In this document: positions 34,702-42,965 of the stretch, piece by piece | Numbering within the stretch: position 1 is the first letter of the stretch | Layout: every line of letters starts with the position of its first letter | Assembly: GCF_050433225.1 (NCBI RefSeq) | Contig: NZ_JBNPXQ010000001.1 | Span: 992,001-1,056,000, forward strand | Origin: Sphingomonas_D zeicaulis | GTDB lineage: Bacteria; Pseudomonadota; Alphaproteobacteria; Sphingomonadales; Sphingomonadaceae | Length of the DNA: 64,000 nucleotides | Direction of reading: 5' to 3' | Notes under the pieces: model-generated | Databases searched by the model: none | Told to the model about the DNA's origin: nothing | The model's input: only the letters and a program-made list of their open reading frames with translations | Made by a program: the position numbers and the translations under genes

Positions 34702-35718
34702 TTATGGCGTCACGCCGATCACGATCGAGGCGGTGAAGCCCGTCGCGGCCGTGCCAGTGAAGGTCGGCGTCATGCTGGTGATCTGCCCCGACGTGTTGTT
34801 GCCGAACACGGGATCGCCGGCGATCGTTGCCGAGGCGAAGTTGGTCGCGCTTGCTGCATAGTCTGCACTGCTCGAATAGACCGACGTAGCAACCTCGGGC
34901 GGCATGACGATCTGCGAAGTGAGTTTTGCGAACCTGCCGGCCAGCGCGTTGCTCGGATTCGTGAACAGCTCGAAGTGCATGTGCGGGAAGCGCCCGGGTT
35001 CGCAGCCTGGGAAGACTGTCGTGAACGTGCACTGGCCGCTTGCGTTGGTGTAGAGCACACCACGGCAGTAGGTTTCCGCCGGATCGTTGTAGAGCGAGTA
35101 GCGCCCGTCCGCGCGCGGATGCCACAGATAGATGGCATAGTTGGAAAGCGCCGCGCACGTCGAGGCCGTGTTGACCACGATGAAGGTCAGCGTCACCTGC
35201 ACGCCAGGCGTCGGCGGCGGCGTGGGGGTAGGCGTCGGTGTGGGTGTTGGAGTCGGCGTCGGGGTAGGCGTGGGTGTCGGTGTCGGAGTCGGCGTGGGGG
35301 TCGGGGTCGGCACCGTGAAGTTCGGGCGGATGTCCGTGCGCACGATGCCGCTGAACGTCAGGATGTTGGTCTGCGTCGGCGCACCCGCGGGCAGGCTGTT
35401 GCTGCCGTCGGCGGGATAGGGGCCGACCTCCTCGGGCGGATAGTTGCTGCAGGTCGTCGGCAGCGGAAGCGGCGTCGGCGTAGGGGTCGGCGTTGGCGTG
35501 GGAGTGGGTGTCGGCGTCCCGGTGGGCGTGGGTGTCGGCGTGGGGGTGCCGCCGTCGTCGTCATCATTGCCGCCGCCGCAGCTCGCGATCAGCGCGGCGG
35601 TGCCGGCGCTCGCAAGCAGCGACAGTGCACGGCGACGGCCGATCCGCCGGCTGCGCATCTGCGCAAGCTCAGCCCCGAGGTCCTGCTCGTCATTGTCGTG
35701 GTTGGCCTCGTGGCTCAT
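34702..35718 (-). CDS. Lipoprotein related to intradiol ring-cleavage dioxygenases, with two Pro-Thr repeat tracts
   Basis: 338 residues. A twin-arginine-like segment (RRIGRRRALSLLASAG) runs into a lipobox ending at Cys47 (LIASC), so the protein is likely a lipoprotein. Two PT-dipeptide tracts lie at residues 58-88 and 137-171. The rest resembles secreted intradiol dioxygenase-like proteins: IYLWHPRADGRYSLY, ETYCRGVLYTNASGQ, and GRFPHMHFEL with the two metal-ligand His. The usual PGxY ligand position reads PGCE here, so one iron-ligand Tyr appears to be Glu and activity is doubtful. No aromatic pathway genes are nearby. Confidence 0.78.
   Translation of the reverse strand: MSHEANHDNDEQDLGAELAQMRSRRIGRRRALSLLASAGTAALIASCGGGNDDDDGGTPTPTPTPTGTPTPTPTPTPTPTPTPLPLPTTCSNYPPEEVGPYPADGSNSLPAGAPTQTNILTFSGIVRTDIRPNFTVPTPTPTPTPTPTPTPTPTPTPTPTPTPTPTPPPTPGVQVTLTFIVVNTASTCAALSNYAIYLWHPRADGRYSLYNDPAETYCRGVLYTNASGQCTFTTVFPGCEPGRFPHMHFELFTNPSNALAGRFAKLTSQIVMPPEVATSVYSSSADYAASATNFASATIAGDPVFGNNTSGQITSMTPTFTGTAATGFTASIVIGVTP
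35206..35310 (-). repeat. Imperfect 6-bp repeat tract encoding Pro-Thr dipeptides (tract 2)
   Basis: About 17 successive GGCGTN/GGTGTN-type hexamers on the plus strand (PT codons on the minus strand) with third-base variation, encoding residues 137-171 of the lipoprotein. Such tracts can change length by slippage in multiples of 6 and stay in frame. Confidence 0.85.
35455..35547 (-). repeat. Imperfect 6-bp repeat tract encoding Pro-Thr dipeptides (tract 1)
   Basis: A second PT tract in the same gene, residues 58-88, directly after the lipobox and an Asp-rich linker. It is interrupted once by Gly and ends PLPLPT. Confidence 0.85.
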
Positions 35719-35818
35719 CTTCGCGTCCTCACTGTTACTCGCGCCGATTAGCCCGCTTTGGTGGCCGGCTTCAACGCCTGTCGACAGCTAAGATGATGGC
35801 GGATTGCCGGTTCCGCAC

Positions 35819-35853
35819 AAAAAGGCGGCGCCCCGGCCATCGCCAGGGCGCCG
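35819..35853 (-). terminator. Intrinsic terminator of the EF-hand gene
   Basis: On the minus strand CGGCGCCC and GGGCGCCG form an 8-bp GC stem (35826-35853), followed by CC and a T-run (A-run at 35819-35823 on the plus strand). It lies 24 bases past the EF-hand stop codon. Confidence 0.75.
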
Positions 35854-35876
35854 TTGGTCATCCAATGTGCCGCGGC

Positions 35877-36257
35877 TCAGCGCAGGAACCGCGCGGCCTC
35901 GCGGCTGGAAACGTTGGCGTCGCCATTGCGATCCGCACCGCGGATCAGCGCCCGGTTCGCCTCGCCGGCCTCGTTCACGTTCAGCCGACCGTCGCGGTTA
36001 TAGTCGAACTGGCTGACGAACCGCAGTCCCTCGCGGGTCGTCTTCAGCACCGGGTGCAGACGGGCGACGCCGTTGCCCACCAGTTCGAACCGATATCCGC
36101 CCCCGTTCCAACCGCCATTCCAGTCACGATCGTAACGCGGATCGAAACGGACTTGCTGCTGCTGGCCCCAGCTCTGCGCCATGGCCGGCGCCGTCATTCC
36201 GCCGATTGTCACGGCGGCGATCGCGATCTTGGCGATAGTTCCAATCGACTTCAGCAT
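35877..36257 (-). CDS. Exported EF-hand calcium-binding protein
   Basis: 126 residues. A cleavable signal peptide (IAKIAIAAVTIGGMTAPAMAQ, cut after AMA) is followed by a Gln/Arg/Gly-rich linker and two EF-hand loops: DYNRDGRLNVNE and DRNGDANVSSRE, each with acidic residues at positions 1, 3, 5 and 12. The predicted location is periplasmic. The ATG at 36257 follows AAGGAA. It is divergent from trxB. The function beyond calcium binding is unknown. Confidence 0.82.
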   Translation of the reverse strand: MLKSIGTIAKIAIAAVTIGGMTAPAMAQSWGQQQQVRFDPRYDRDWNGGWNGGGYRFELVGNGVARLHPVLKTTREGLRFVSQFDYNRDGRLNVNEAGEANRALIRGADRNGDANVSSREAARFLR

Positions 36258-36472
36258 GACCAAATTCCTTATCCTGATCACTTCGATGTCGATGCTTCTA
36301 CGATCGCTCGATTGAACGGATTCTGAGTGACGCCGACAAGATCCGTTCATTAGTGTCGCGAATTGTCGCGAAGGTCGCGAGCCGGGGTTGCTGCCCCCCA
36401 AGAAATTCCATCGGTTGCGTTGGGGTGGCTCCAGTCCCTATCTCGGGGATCGAACAGGATGAGAGATTTTCG

Positions 36473-37447
36473 ATGACCGCCACCCATTCCACCCGCATGC
36501 TGATCCTCGGATCGGGCCCCGCCGGCCTTTCGGCGGCGATCTATGCCGCGCGCGCCGGTCTGGCGCCGATCGTGGTGCAGGGGCTGCAGCCCGGTGGTCA
36601 GCTCACCATCACCACCGACGTCGAGAATTATCCGGGCTTTCGCAACGTCATCCAGGGCCCTTGGCTGATGGAGGAGATGCAGGCGCAGGCCGAGCATGTC
36701 GGCACGCAGTTCGTCTATGACCAGATCGTCGATGTCGACCTCTCGGAGCGTCCGTTCCGCCTACGTGGCGATGGCGGCACGCTCTATGTCGCCGATACGC
36801 TGGTGATCGCCACCGGTGCGCAGGCCAAGTGGCTGGGGCTGGACAGCGAGCATCTGTTGCAGGGCAAGGGGGTTTCCGCCTGCGCCACCTGTGACGGCTT
36901 CTTCTATCGCGGCAAGAAAGTGGTCGTGATCGGCGGCGGCAATACCGCGGTGGAGGAGGCGCTTTACCTCACCAACCACAGCCATGACGTGACCTTGATT
37001 CACCGTCGCGATTCGCTGCGCGCCGAGAAGATCCTGCAGGATCGGTTGTTCGCCCATCCGCAGATCAAGGTACTCTGGAACAAGGCGGTCGATCGCTTCG
37101 TCGGCGGTGGCACTCCCGAAGGGCTGGTGGGCGTCGACCTGATCGACACGGTCACCGGCGAGAAGAGCCATGTCGAGACCGACGGTGCGTTCGTGGCGAT
37201 CGGCCACAAGCCGGCGACCGAACTGTTCGAGGGCAAGCTGGAGCTCGACGAGGGCTATGTCGTCGTTGAGAAGGGCACCAGCCACACCGCGATCCCGGGC
37301 GTGTTCGCCGCCGGAGACGTGACCGACAAGATCTATCGCCAGGCGGTGACCGCGGCTGGCATGGGCTGCATGGCCGCGCTCGATGCCGAGCGCTTCCTTC
37401 AGGAAGCCGATTTCGAATCGACCCGCGAAGTAACGGTCGCGGCTTGA
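36473..37447 (+). CDS. trxB: Thioredoxin-disulfide reductase
   Basis: An NADPH-dependent flavoenzyme that reduces thioredoxin. 324 residues. FAD motif LGSGPAGLSAAIYAARAG, redox centre SACATCDGFF near residue 138, NADPH motif VIGGGNTAVEEALYL and C-terminal FAADVTD-type FAAGDVTDKIYRQ. The ATG at 36473 matches the family start; upstream in-frame codons are non-homologous. Confidence 0.96.
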   Translation: MTATHSTRMLILGSGPAGLSAAIYAARAGLAPIVVQGLQPGGQLTITTDVENYPGFRNVIQGPWLMEEMQAQAEHVGTQFVYDQIVDVDLSERPFRLRGDGGTLYVADTLVIATGAQAKWLGLDSEHLLQGKGVSACATCDGFFYRGKKVVVIGGGNTAVEEALYLTNHSHDVTLIHRRDSLRAEKILQDRLFAHPQIKVLWNKAVDRFVGGGTPEGLVGVDLIDTVTGEKSHVETDGAFVAIGHKPATELFEGKLELDEGYVVVEKGTSHTAIPGVFAAGDVTDKIYRQAVTAAGMGCMAALDAERFLQEADFESTREVTVAA

Positions 37448-37465
37448 ACGGGCAGGGAACGGCGC

Positions 37466-37484
37466 GGCGGGCAGCGTGCCCGCC
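37466..37484. terminator. Possible hairpin between trxB and the acyl carrier gene
   Basis: GGCGGGCA and TGCCCGCC are perfect 8-bp arms around a 3-base loop between convergent genes. No U-run. Confidence 0.45.
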
Positions 37485-37506
37485 GGCCGCTCAGCCGGCT
37501 GCCATC

Positions 37507-37782
37507 CTAGCGCAGCGCCTTGGTGCGCGCGAAGCGGACGAGGCTGCCGAACGTTTCCAGCATCTCGCCGTCCACCTCATCATCCTCGATGATGATTCCC
37601 AGCCGATCCTCGATCTCGGTCAGCAGGCCGGCGACGGTCATCGAATCCAGTTCGGGCATGGCGCCGAACAATCCAGAATCAGCCTCCAGCGCCTGCGCGC
37701 GGGCATCGTCCAGCCCCAGCACATCCTTCAGCACCGCGCGTACGGTCCGTTCGATCAGCTCTGCATCGTCCCCAGCGATCAC
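37507..37782 (-). CDS. Acyl carrier protein-like protein
   Basis: 91 residues, acidic four-helix carrier protein. The phosphopantetheine Ser is in PELDSMTVAGLL. It carries acyl or aminoacyl groups as a thioester. It is divergent from the AMP-ligase and decarboxylase genes, which in other exosortase-A genomes occur with a dedicated ACP. That partner role is inferred from position and family knowledge. Confidence 0.85.
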   Translation of the reverse strand: MIAGDDAELIERTVRAVLKDVLGLDDARAQALEADSGLFGAMPELDSMTVAGLLTEIEDRLGIIIEDDEVDGEMLETFGSLVRFARTKALR

Positions 37783-37999
37783 CTGCGTCCCTCGACTGTC
37801 ATTATTTCTTCATGCGCGCGCCGCTTAATCGACGGGCGCGGGCAGGACAAGCATCGCGCCCCATCCGCCGCCACACTGTGACTCGGTGGCAACGCTGCGA
37901 CGATCGGACAGTGGGGGAGGGTGCATCGATATTCCCCGTCGCCGTCTTACTCGCTATCGACTCTGGTCCGATGCCAAGTCTTCCCTGGATCCCGATGCC

Positions 38000-39523
38000 A
38001 TGTTGACCGCCGAGGCGCAGACGCTCGACCGATTGGTTCTTCGCGGCGCGCTCGATGCGCCGGCGCTGATCGGTCGTTTCGGCACGCTCGATTATGCCGC
38101 GCTGGATGCGCTCACCGGCCATGTCGCGGCGGGCCTGCGTGCGCAGGGGCTGGAGCCGGGCGATCGGGTGGCGAGCTGGCTGGCCAAGACGCGGCTTGCC
38201 TGTGTGCTGCCGCTGGCCGCGGCGCGCGCTGGGCTGATCCATGTGCCGATCAACCCGCTGCTCAAACATGCGCAGGTCGCGCATATCCTGGCGGATAGCG
38301 GCGCGCGGTTGCTGATCGCCGGCGATGCGCGCGCGACGACGCTCGGCGACGGCGATGTGCCCGCCGGCTGCGTGTTGCTGACCGAAACCCAGGCGGACGA
38401 TGTGCTGCCCGGCAACCCCGAGCGGCTGCCGCCGTCGGACGGCGATGCCGATCGGCTCGCGGCGATCCTCTACACTTCCGGCTCCACCGGCCGTCCCAAG
38501 GGGGTGATGCTGAGCCACGCCAATCTGTGGCTGGGGGCCATCGCGGTGGCCGATTATCTGCGCCTGACCTCCGCCGACCGCACGCTCTGCGTGCTGCCGC
38601 TGAGCTTCGACTATGGCCAGAACCAACTGCTGTCGGCGTGGGCTGCGGGCGCCGCGGCGATCCCGCTCGATTATCTGACCCCGCGTGACGTGATCCGCGC
38701 CGTCGAGACGCATGAGGCGACGACACTCGCCGGCGTGCCGCCGCTGTGGACGCAACTCGTCGAAGTGGCATGGCCGCCCGAGGTCGCGGCGAAGCTGAAG
38801 CGGCTGACCAACAGCGGCGGCGCGCTCGGCACCTCGCTCGTGCGTCGGCTGCGCGACGTGTTTCCGGGCGCCGACCTCTATCCGATGTACGGGCTGACCG
38901 AGGCGTTCCGCTCGACCTATCTCGATCCGTCGCTGGTCGACAGTCACCCCGAATCGATGGGGCGCGCGATCCCCTTTGCCGAAATTCTCGTCGTGCGGCC
39001 GGATGGCAGCCCGACCGATGCCGATGAGCCGGGCGAGCTGGTCCATGCCGGGCCGCTGGTTGCCAAGGGCTATTGGAACGATCCCGAACGCAGCGCCGAG
39101 CGCTTCCGCCCCGCGCCGCCGGTATCCGCCTATGGCGGCACCGCGGTCTGGTCCGGCGACACGGTGATGCGCGATGGGGAAGGGCTGCTCTATTTCGTCG
39201 GGCGTGATGACGAGATGATCAAGAGTGCCGGCAACCGCATCAGCCCGACCGAGATCGAGGAGGCGGCGATCGCCAGCGGCGCGGTGGCCGAGGCGGTGGC
39301 GATCGGCCTGCCCGACGAGCGGCTGGGGCAGGCGATCCACCTGATCGTTCGCCCGGCCAAGCGGTTGAAGGCGGCCAAGGCGGAGGAGCGTCTGCGCACC
39401 GCGCTCAAGCTCGAACTGCCCGGCTTCATGCAGCCGCACCAGTTGCACTGGCGCGACGCGCTGCCGCGCAGCCCCAACGGCAAGCTCGATCGGGCTGGGT
39501 TGAAGCGGGAGATCGGCGGATGA
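38000..39523 (+). CDS. Acyl-CoA ligase (AMP-forming), exosortase A system-associated
   Basis: 507 residues of the ANL adenylating superfamily. The P-loop is ILYTSGSTGRPKGVM near residue 155. MYGLTEAFRSTYL, the WSGDTVMRD motif and the C-terminal catalytic NGKLDR Lys follow. The context (ACP gene divergent, PLP decarboxylase overlapping, amidotransferase next) matches the gene set linked to XrtA/PEP-CTERM polysaccharide systems. It may adenylate an acyl or amino acid for transfer to the ACP. The start at 38000 is the family start; there is no strong ribosome site. Confidence 0.85.
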   Translation: MLTAEAQTLDRLVLRGALDAPALIGRFGTLDYAALDALTGHVAAGLRAQGLEPGDRVASWLAKTRLACVLPLAAARAGLIHVPINPLLKHAQVAHILADSGARLLIAGDARATTLGDGDVPAGCVLLTETQADDVLPGNPERLPPSDGDADRLAAILYTSGSTGRPKGVMLSHANLWLGAIAVADYLRLTSADRTLCVLPLSFDYGQNQLLSAWAAGAAAIPLDYLTPRDVIRAVETHEATTLAGVPPLWTQLVEVAWPPEVAAKLKRLTNSGGALGTSLVRRLRDVFPGADLYPMYGLTEAFRSTYLDPSLVDSHPESMGRAIPFAEILVVRPDGSPTDADEPGELVHAGPLVAKGYWNDPERSAERFRPAPPVSAYGGTAVWSGDTVMRDGEGLLYFVGRDDEMIKSAGNRISPTEIEEAAIASGAVAEAVAIGLPDERLGQAIHLIVRPAKRLKAAKAEERLRTALKLELPGFMQPHQLHWRDALPRSPNGKLDRAGLKREIGG

Positions 39524-40755
39524 AACCCGCCGGTGCCATCCCGCTGGGCTATGCGGCGGACGATGACGGCATGCTGCTGATCGGCGGCGAGCGGATCGAT
39601 GCGCTGATCGCGGCGGCGGGCGACACGCCCCTGTTCGTCTATGATGCGGCGCTGCTGGCGGCGCGCGTGGCAAGGCTGCGCGCGGCGATGCCCGCGGAAC
39701 TCGCGATCCATTATGCGATCAAGGCCAACCCCTATGCGCCGCTCATCGCGTGGATGGCCGAACTGGTCGACGGACTCGACGTCGCATCCGCCGGCGAATT
39801 GCAGCGCGCGCTCGACAGCGGCATCGGCGCGGGGCGGATTTCCTTCGCGGGGCCGGGCAAGCGCGACCGCGAGCTTGAGGCGGCGATCGCGGCGGGCGTC
39901 ACGCTCAACCTCGAATCGGCTGGCGAAGCGGATCGCGCGCTGGCGGTGGCGGACCGGCTGGGGCGCGTTCCGCGGCTGGCGGTGAGGGTCAATCCGGATT
40001 TCGATCTGCGTGGCTCCGGCATGCGCATGGGCGGCGGCGCCAAGCCATTCGGTATCGACGCCGCCGAGGTGCCGCCGCTGATCCGTCGCCTGATCGCGGC
40101 CGGCGCCGACTGGCAGGGGCTGCACATCTTCGCCGGCAGCCAGGCGCTCGACGCGGCCGCCATCGCCGAGACGCAGGCGGCGACCGTCGCGCTGGCGGCG
40201 TCGATTGCCGAGGCGGTGGGTGCGGTGCCGCCGCTGGTCAATCTCGGCGGCGGTTTCGGCATCGCCTATTTCCCTGGGGACGTGCCCCTCGATGTCGAGC
40301 AGGTGGGCGCGGCGCTGGGCGAAACGCTGGCGGCGCGCGCGCCCGTGCTCGCCGAAACGGCCTTCGCGATCGAACTCGGCCGCTGGCTGGTGGGGGAGGC
40401 GGGGGTTTATCTCACCCGCGTCGTCGACCGGAAGACGAGCCATGGGCAGACCTTTCTCGTCACCGATGGCGGGCTGCACCACCAGCTTGCCGCAAGCGGC
40501 AATTTCGGCACCGTCGTCAGGCGCAACTATCCGATCGCGATCGCCAACCGCTTCGGCCGGCCTGTTGAGGAGGAAGTGAGCGTGGTCGGTTGCCTGTGCA
40601 CCCCGCTCGACCGGCTCGGCGATCAGGTCGGCCTGCCGCGTGCCGAGGCGGGGGATGTCGTCGCGCTGTTCATGGCCGGCGCCTATGGCGCCAGCGCCAG
40701 CCCCACGGCGTTCCTCGGCCATTTGCCCGCGATAGAGATGCTCGTGGGTGCCTGA
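39520..40755 (+). CDS. PLP-dependent decarboxylase, exosortase A system-associated
   Basis: 411 residues of the fold-III (diaminopimelate/ornithine decarboxylase-like) family. The PLP Lys68 lies in HYAIKANPYAPLI; NLGGGFGIAYF is the phosphate-binding glycine loop; VVGCLCTPLDRLG carries the substrate-side Cys. It overlaps the ligase stop by four bases (ATGA). In the XrtA-associated set it likely makes an amine from an amino acid for polymer modification; the exact substrate is unknown. Confidence 0.86.
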   Translation: MKPAGAIPLGYAADDDGMLLIGGERIDALIAAAGDTPLFVYDAALLAARVARLRAAMPAELAIHYAIKANPYAPLIAWMAELVDGLDVASAGELQRALDSGIGAGRISFAGPGKRDRELEAAIAAGVTLNLESAGEADRALAVADRLGRVPRLAVRVNPDFDLRGSGMRMGGGAKPFGIDAAEVPPLIRRLIAAGADWQGLHIFAGSQALDAAAIAETQAATVALAASIAEAVGAVPPLVNLGGGFGIAYFPGDVPLDVEQVGAALGETLAARAPVLAETAFAIELGRWLVGEAGVYLTRVVDRKTSHGQTFLVTDGGLHHQLAASGNFGTVVRRNYPIAIANRFGRPVEEEVSVVGCLCTPLDRLGDQVGLPRAEAGDVVALFMAGAYGASASPTAFLGHLPAIEMLVGA

Positions 40756-40854
40756 TCGGCGCGTGACGGCGCTGCGGATGCGCCGCACCGTTGAGTTCGC
40801 CGGATCGGTCGCCCTTGCCCCGTGCCGCCCCGCCGGGCGATAGGGCGCGCGAGC

Positions 40855-42732
40855 ATGAGCGGCATCGCGGGCATCTTCCACCTCCAGACGGCCAAGCCGG
40901 TCGATCCCGATCGCGTGCGGGCGATGACCGACGCGATGCGCCATCGCGGCCCGCACGGCGCGGGCGTGTGGACCGCGCGCGGGATCGGCCTCGGCCATCG
41001 CCGGCTCTCGATCATCGGTGCCGGCGATGCGGCCGCCGAACCGCTGACCGATCCCAGCGGGCGGCTGAGCGTGGTGTGCGACGGCGAACTGCTCGATGCC
41101 GCGCCGCTACGCGCCGAGCTTGAGGGTGCCGGTCATGTGCTGGCGGGCGGCGGCAGCGCCGCGCTGATCCTCGCCGCCTGGCAGCGTTGGGGGGAGGCGT
41201 GCCTTTCCCGATTGGAGGGTGGCTTCGCCTTCGCGGTCCATGATGCGGAGCGGCAGCGCCTGTTCCTCGCGCGCGATCGGATGGGCGCGAAACCGCTGCA
41301 TTATGTGCTGCTGTCGGATGGCAGCCTCGCCTTCGCCTCCGAACTCAAGGGCTTGCTCGCCAACCGGCTGCTACGGCGGCGGCCTGATCCGCGCGCGATC
41401 GAGGATTTCCTCGCGCTTGGCCATGTGCCCGACGACGCCTGCCTGGTCGATGGTGTCGAGAAGCTCGCCGCAGGGCATTGCCTGCTGGTGACGCGCGGCC
41501 GGCCAGTGCCCGAGGCGCGACGCTGGTGGAGCCTGGATTTTACCCGCCGCAGCGAACGCAGTGGCGCCGGCTTGCAGGCCGAGGCGTCTGAGCGCCTGCA
41601 AGCGGCGGTGCGGCGTGCGATGCAGGCGGATGCGCCGCCGGGCGCGCTGATCGACGGCAGTGCGGACGGTGCCGCGCTCGTCGCGCTGATGGCCGCGGCC
41701 AGCCCGCGCGCGGTGGCGACGGTGGGGGCTGGGGAGGGGGATGTATCGGGCGCCGGGCGAGCGATCGCCCGTATCGTCCAGCGCTTCGCGACCGAGCATG
41801 TCGATGCCGGCCCGATGCCGGATCCGATGGCGCTGCCCGATCTGCTGGCGCAGATCTTTGATGAGCCCTTTGCCGACCCTGCGGCACCTGCCGCGCTGCA
41901 TCTGGCAGCGGCCGCGGGCGGCAGAATGGCGATCGCGCTCGGCGTCGATGGGCTCGACCTGGCGATGGCGGCCGACCCCCGTCATCGCGACCATGCAAGG
42001 CTCGCGGCACTGCGGGCGCTGTTGCCGGCTGGATGGCGCGAGCAGGCGGGGCGGATTGGTGCCGGCGAGTCGCGGCCGTCGCGGATCGCGCGGCGGTTCG
42101 GCGCGGATGGCACGCTGCGCGCAATCTCGGCCGATCCGGCTGTGCTTTATGCCGCGGCGGTCACGGTCACCACGCCAATGCAGCGTGCCTTGCTCTATGA
42201 CGCGGGGATGGCTGCCGCATTGCAGGGCCATCGCGCCGAGCAGCGCTATGAGGATGCGGTGCGCGCCGCCGCCGCCCGCGAGCCGCTCGATCGCGCCCAT
42301 CACGCCGATCTGGCGATCGCCGCGCCGGCCCGGGTGCTGACCCGCCTCGATCGCGCGGGGATGGCCTCCGGCGTCGAACTGCGCGCACCGCTGCTCGATC
42401 CGGACATCGTTCGATTCGCCGCTCAGCTTCCCGCCGGGCTGCGGCTGGGCGGCATGCTGCGCAAGGCGCTGCGCCGCCATCTGCCCTCCGATCTGCCTGA
42501 TCGCGCCGGTGCGATGCCGCAGCCGGCGCGTTGGCCGGCGGCGGCGTTGGCGGATGCAGTGTCCGCGCTGGTCCGCGATCCCGCCTTGACCGCGACCGGC
42601 TGGTTCCGCCCCGCCGGGATCGCCCGGATCGCCGAGCAGCATCGCTCCGGCAGCGCCGATCATGCAGCATTGCTGTGGCAATTGGTGTTGCTCGATCGAT
42701 CGATGCGAAACTTGTTCGGTGTTGGTGCTTGA
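40855..42732 (+). CDS. Asparagine synthetase-like amidotransferase with degenerate catalytic motifs
   Basis: 625 residues with the two-domain layout of class II glutamine amidotransferases (MSGIAGIFH start, HRGPHGAGVW, LGHRRLSIIG, FLARDRMGAKPLHYV). Key residues are changed. The N-terminal nucleophile Cys2 is Ser, and the NGEIYN segment reads CDGELLD. The C-terminal ATP-pyrophosphatase loop SGGxDS reads DGSADGAA. The gene is intact and full length with no frameshift. It lies 99 bases after the decarboxylase. By family it should be the exosortase-associated amidotransferase, but it probably lacks glutaminase and synthetase activity. Confidence 0.82.
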   Translation: MSGIAGIFHLQTAKPVDPDRVRAMTDAMRHRGPHGAGVWTARGIGLGHRRLSIIGAGDAAAEPLTDPSGRLSVVCDGELLDAAPLRAELEGAGHVLAGGGSAALILAAWQRWGEACLSRLEGGFAFAVHDAERQRLFLARDRMGAKPLHYVLLSDGSLAFASELKGLLANRLLRRRPDPRAIEDFLALGHVPDDACLVDGVEKLAAGHCLLVTRGRPVPEARRWWSLDFTRRSERSGAGLQAEASERLQAAVRRAMQADAPPGALIDGSADGAALVALMAAASPRAVATVGAGEGDVSGAGRAIARIVQRFATEHVDAGPMPDPMALPDLLAQIFDEPFADPAAPAALHLAAAAGGRMAIALGVDGLDLAMAADPRHRDHARLAALRALLPAGWREQAGRIGAGESRPSRIARRFGADGTLRAISADPAVLYAAAVTVTTPMQRALLYDAGMAAALQGHRAEQRYEDAVRAAAAREPLDRAHHADLAIAAPARVLTRLDRAGMASGVELRAPLLDPDIVRFAAQLPAGLRLGGMLRKALRRHLPSDLPDRAGAMPQPARWPAAALADAVSALVRDPALTATGWFRPAGIARIAEQHRSGSADHAALLWQLVLLDRSMRNLFGVGA

Positions 42733-42785
42733 CGTGCCGCCACGCTCGGGCCTAAGAGCCCGCGCTCGGCGTTACCGCCGAATAT

Positions 42786-42863
42786 GGCGATCGTAGCTCA
42801 ATTGGTTAGAGCGCCGGTTTGTGGTACCGGAGGTTGCGGGTTCAATCCCCGTCGATCGCCCCA
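42786..42863 (+). tRNA. tRNA-His (anticodon GTG)
   Basis: A cloverleaf with anticodon GTG in CGGTTTGTGGTACCGG. The acceptor stem GCGATCG (42787-42793) pairs with CGATCGC (42853-42859). G at 42786 is the histidine-specific G-1 opposite the discriminator C at 42860, and CCA is encoded at 42861-42863. The T-arm reads GCGGGTTCAATCCCCGT. Confidence 0.95.
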
Positions 42864-42965
42864 TTTTCTCCCATAGCGTCGGATATTGGAAGTCTTGCCG
42901 ATTTCGGCGAGGCTCGTTGCGATTCGGTCCCGTCCCGGCGGCGTGGCCGTGCAGCGGCGGGGAAG

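Noticed and set aside
35206..35547. PT repeat tracts as a CRISPR or tandem non-coding array
   Set aside because: The repeats are hexameric, in frame, contiguous and encode Pro-Thr; there are no spacers.
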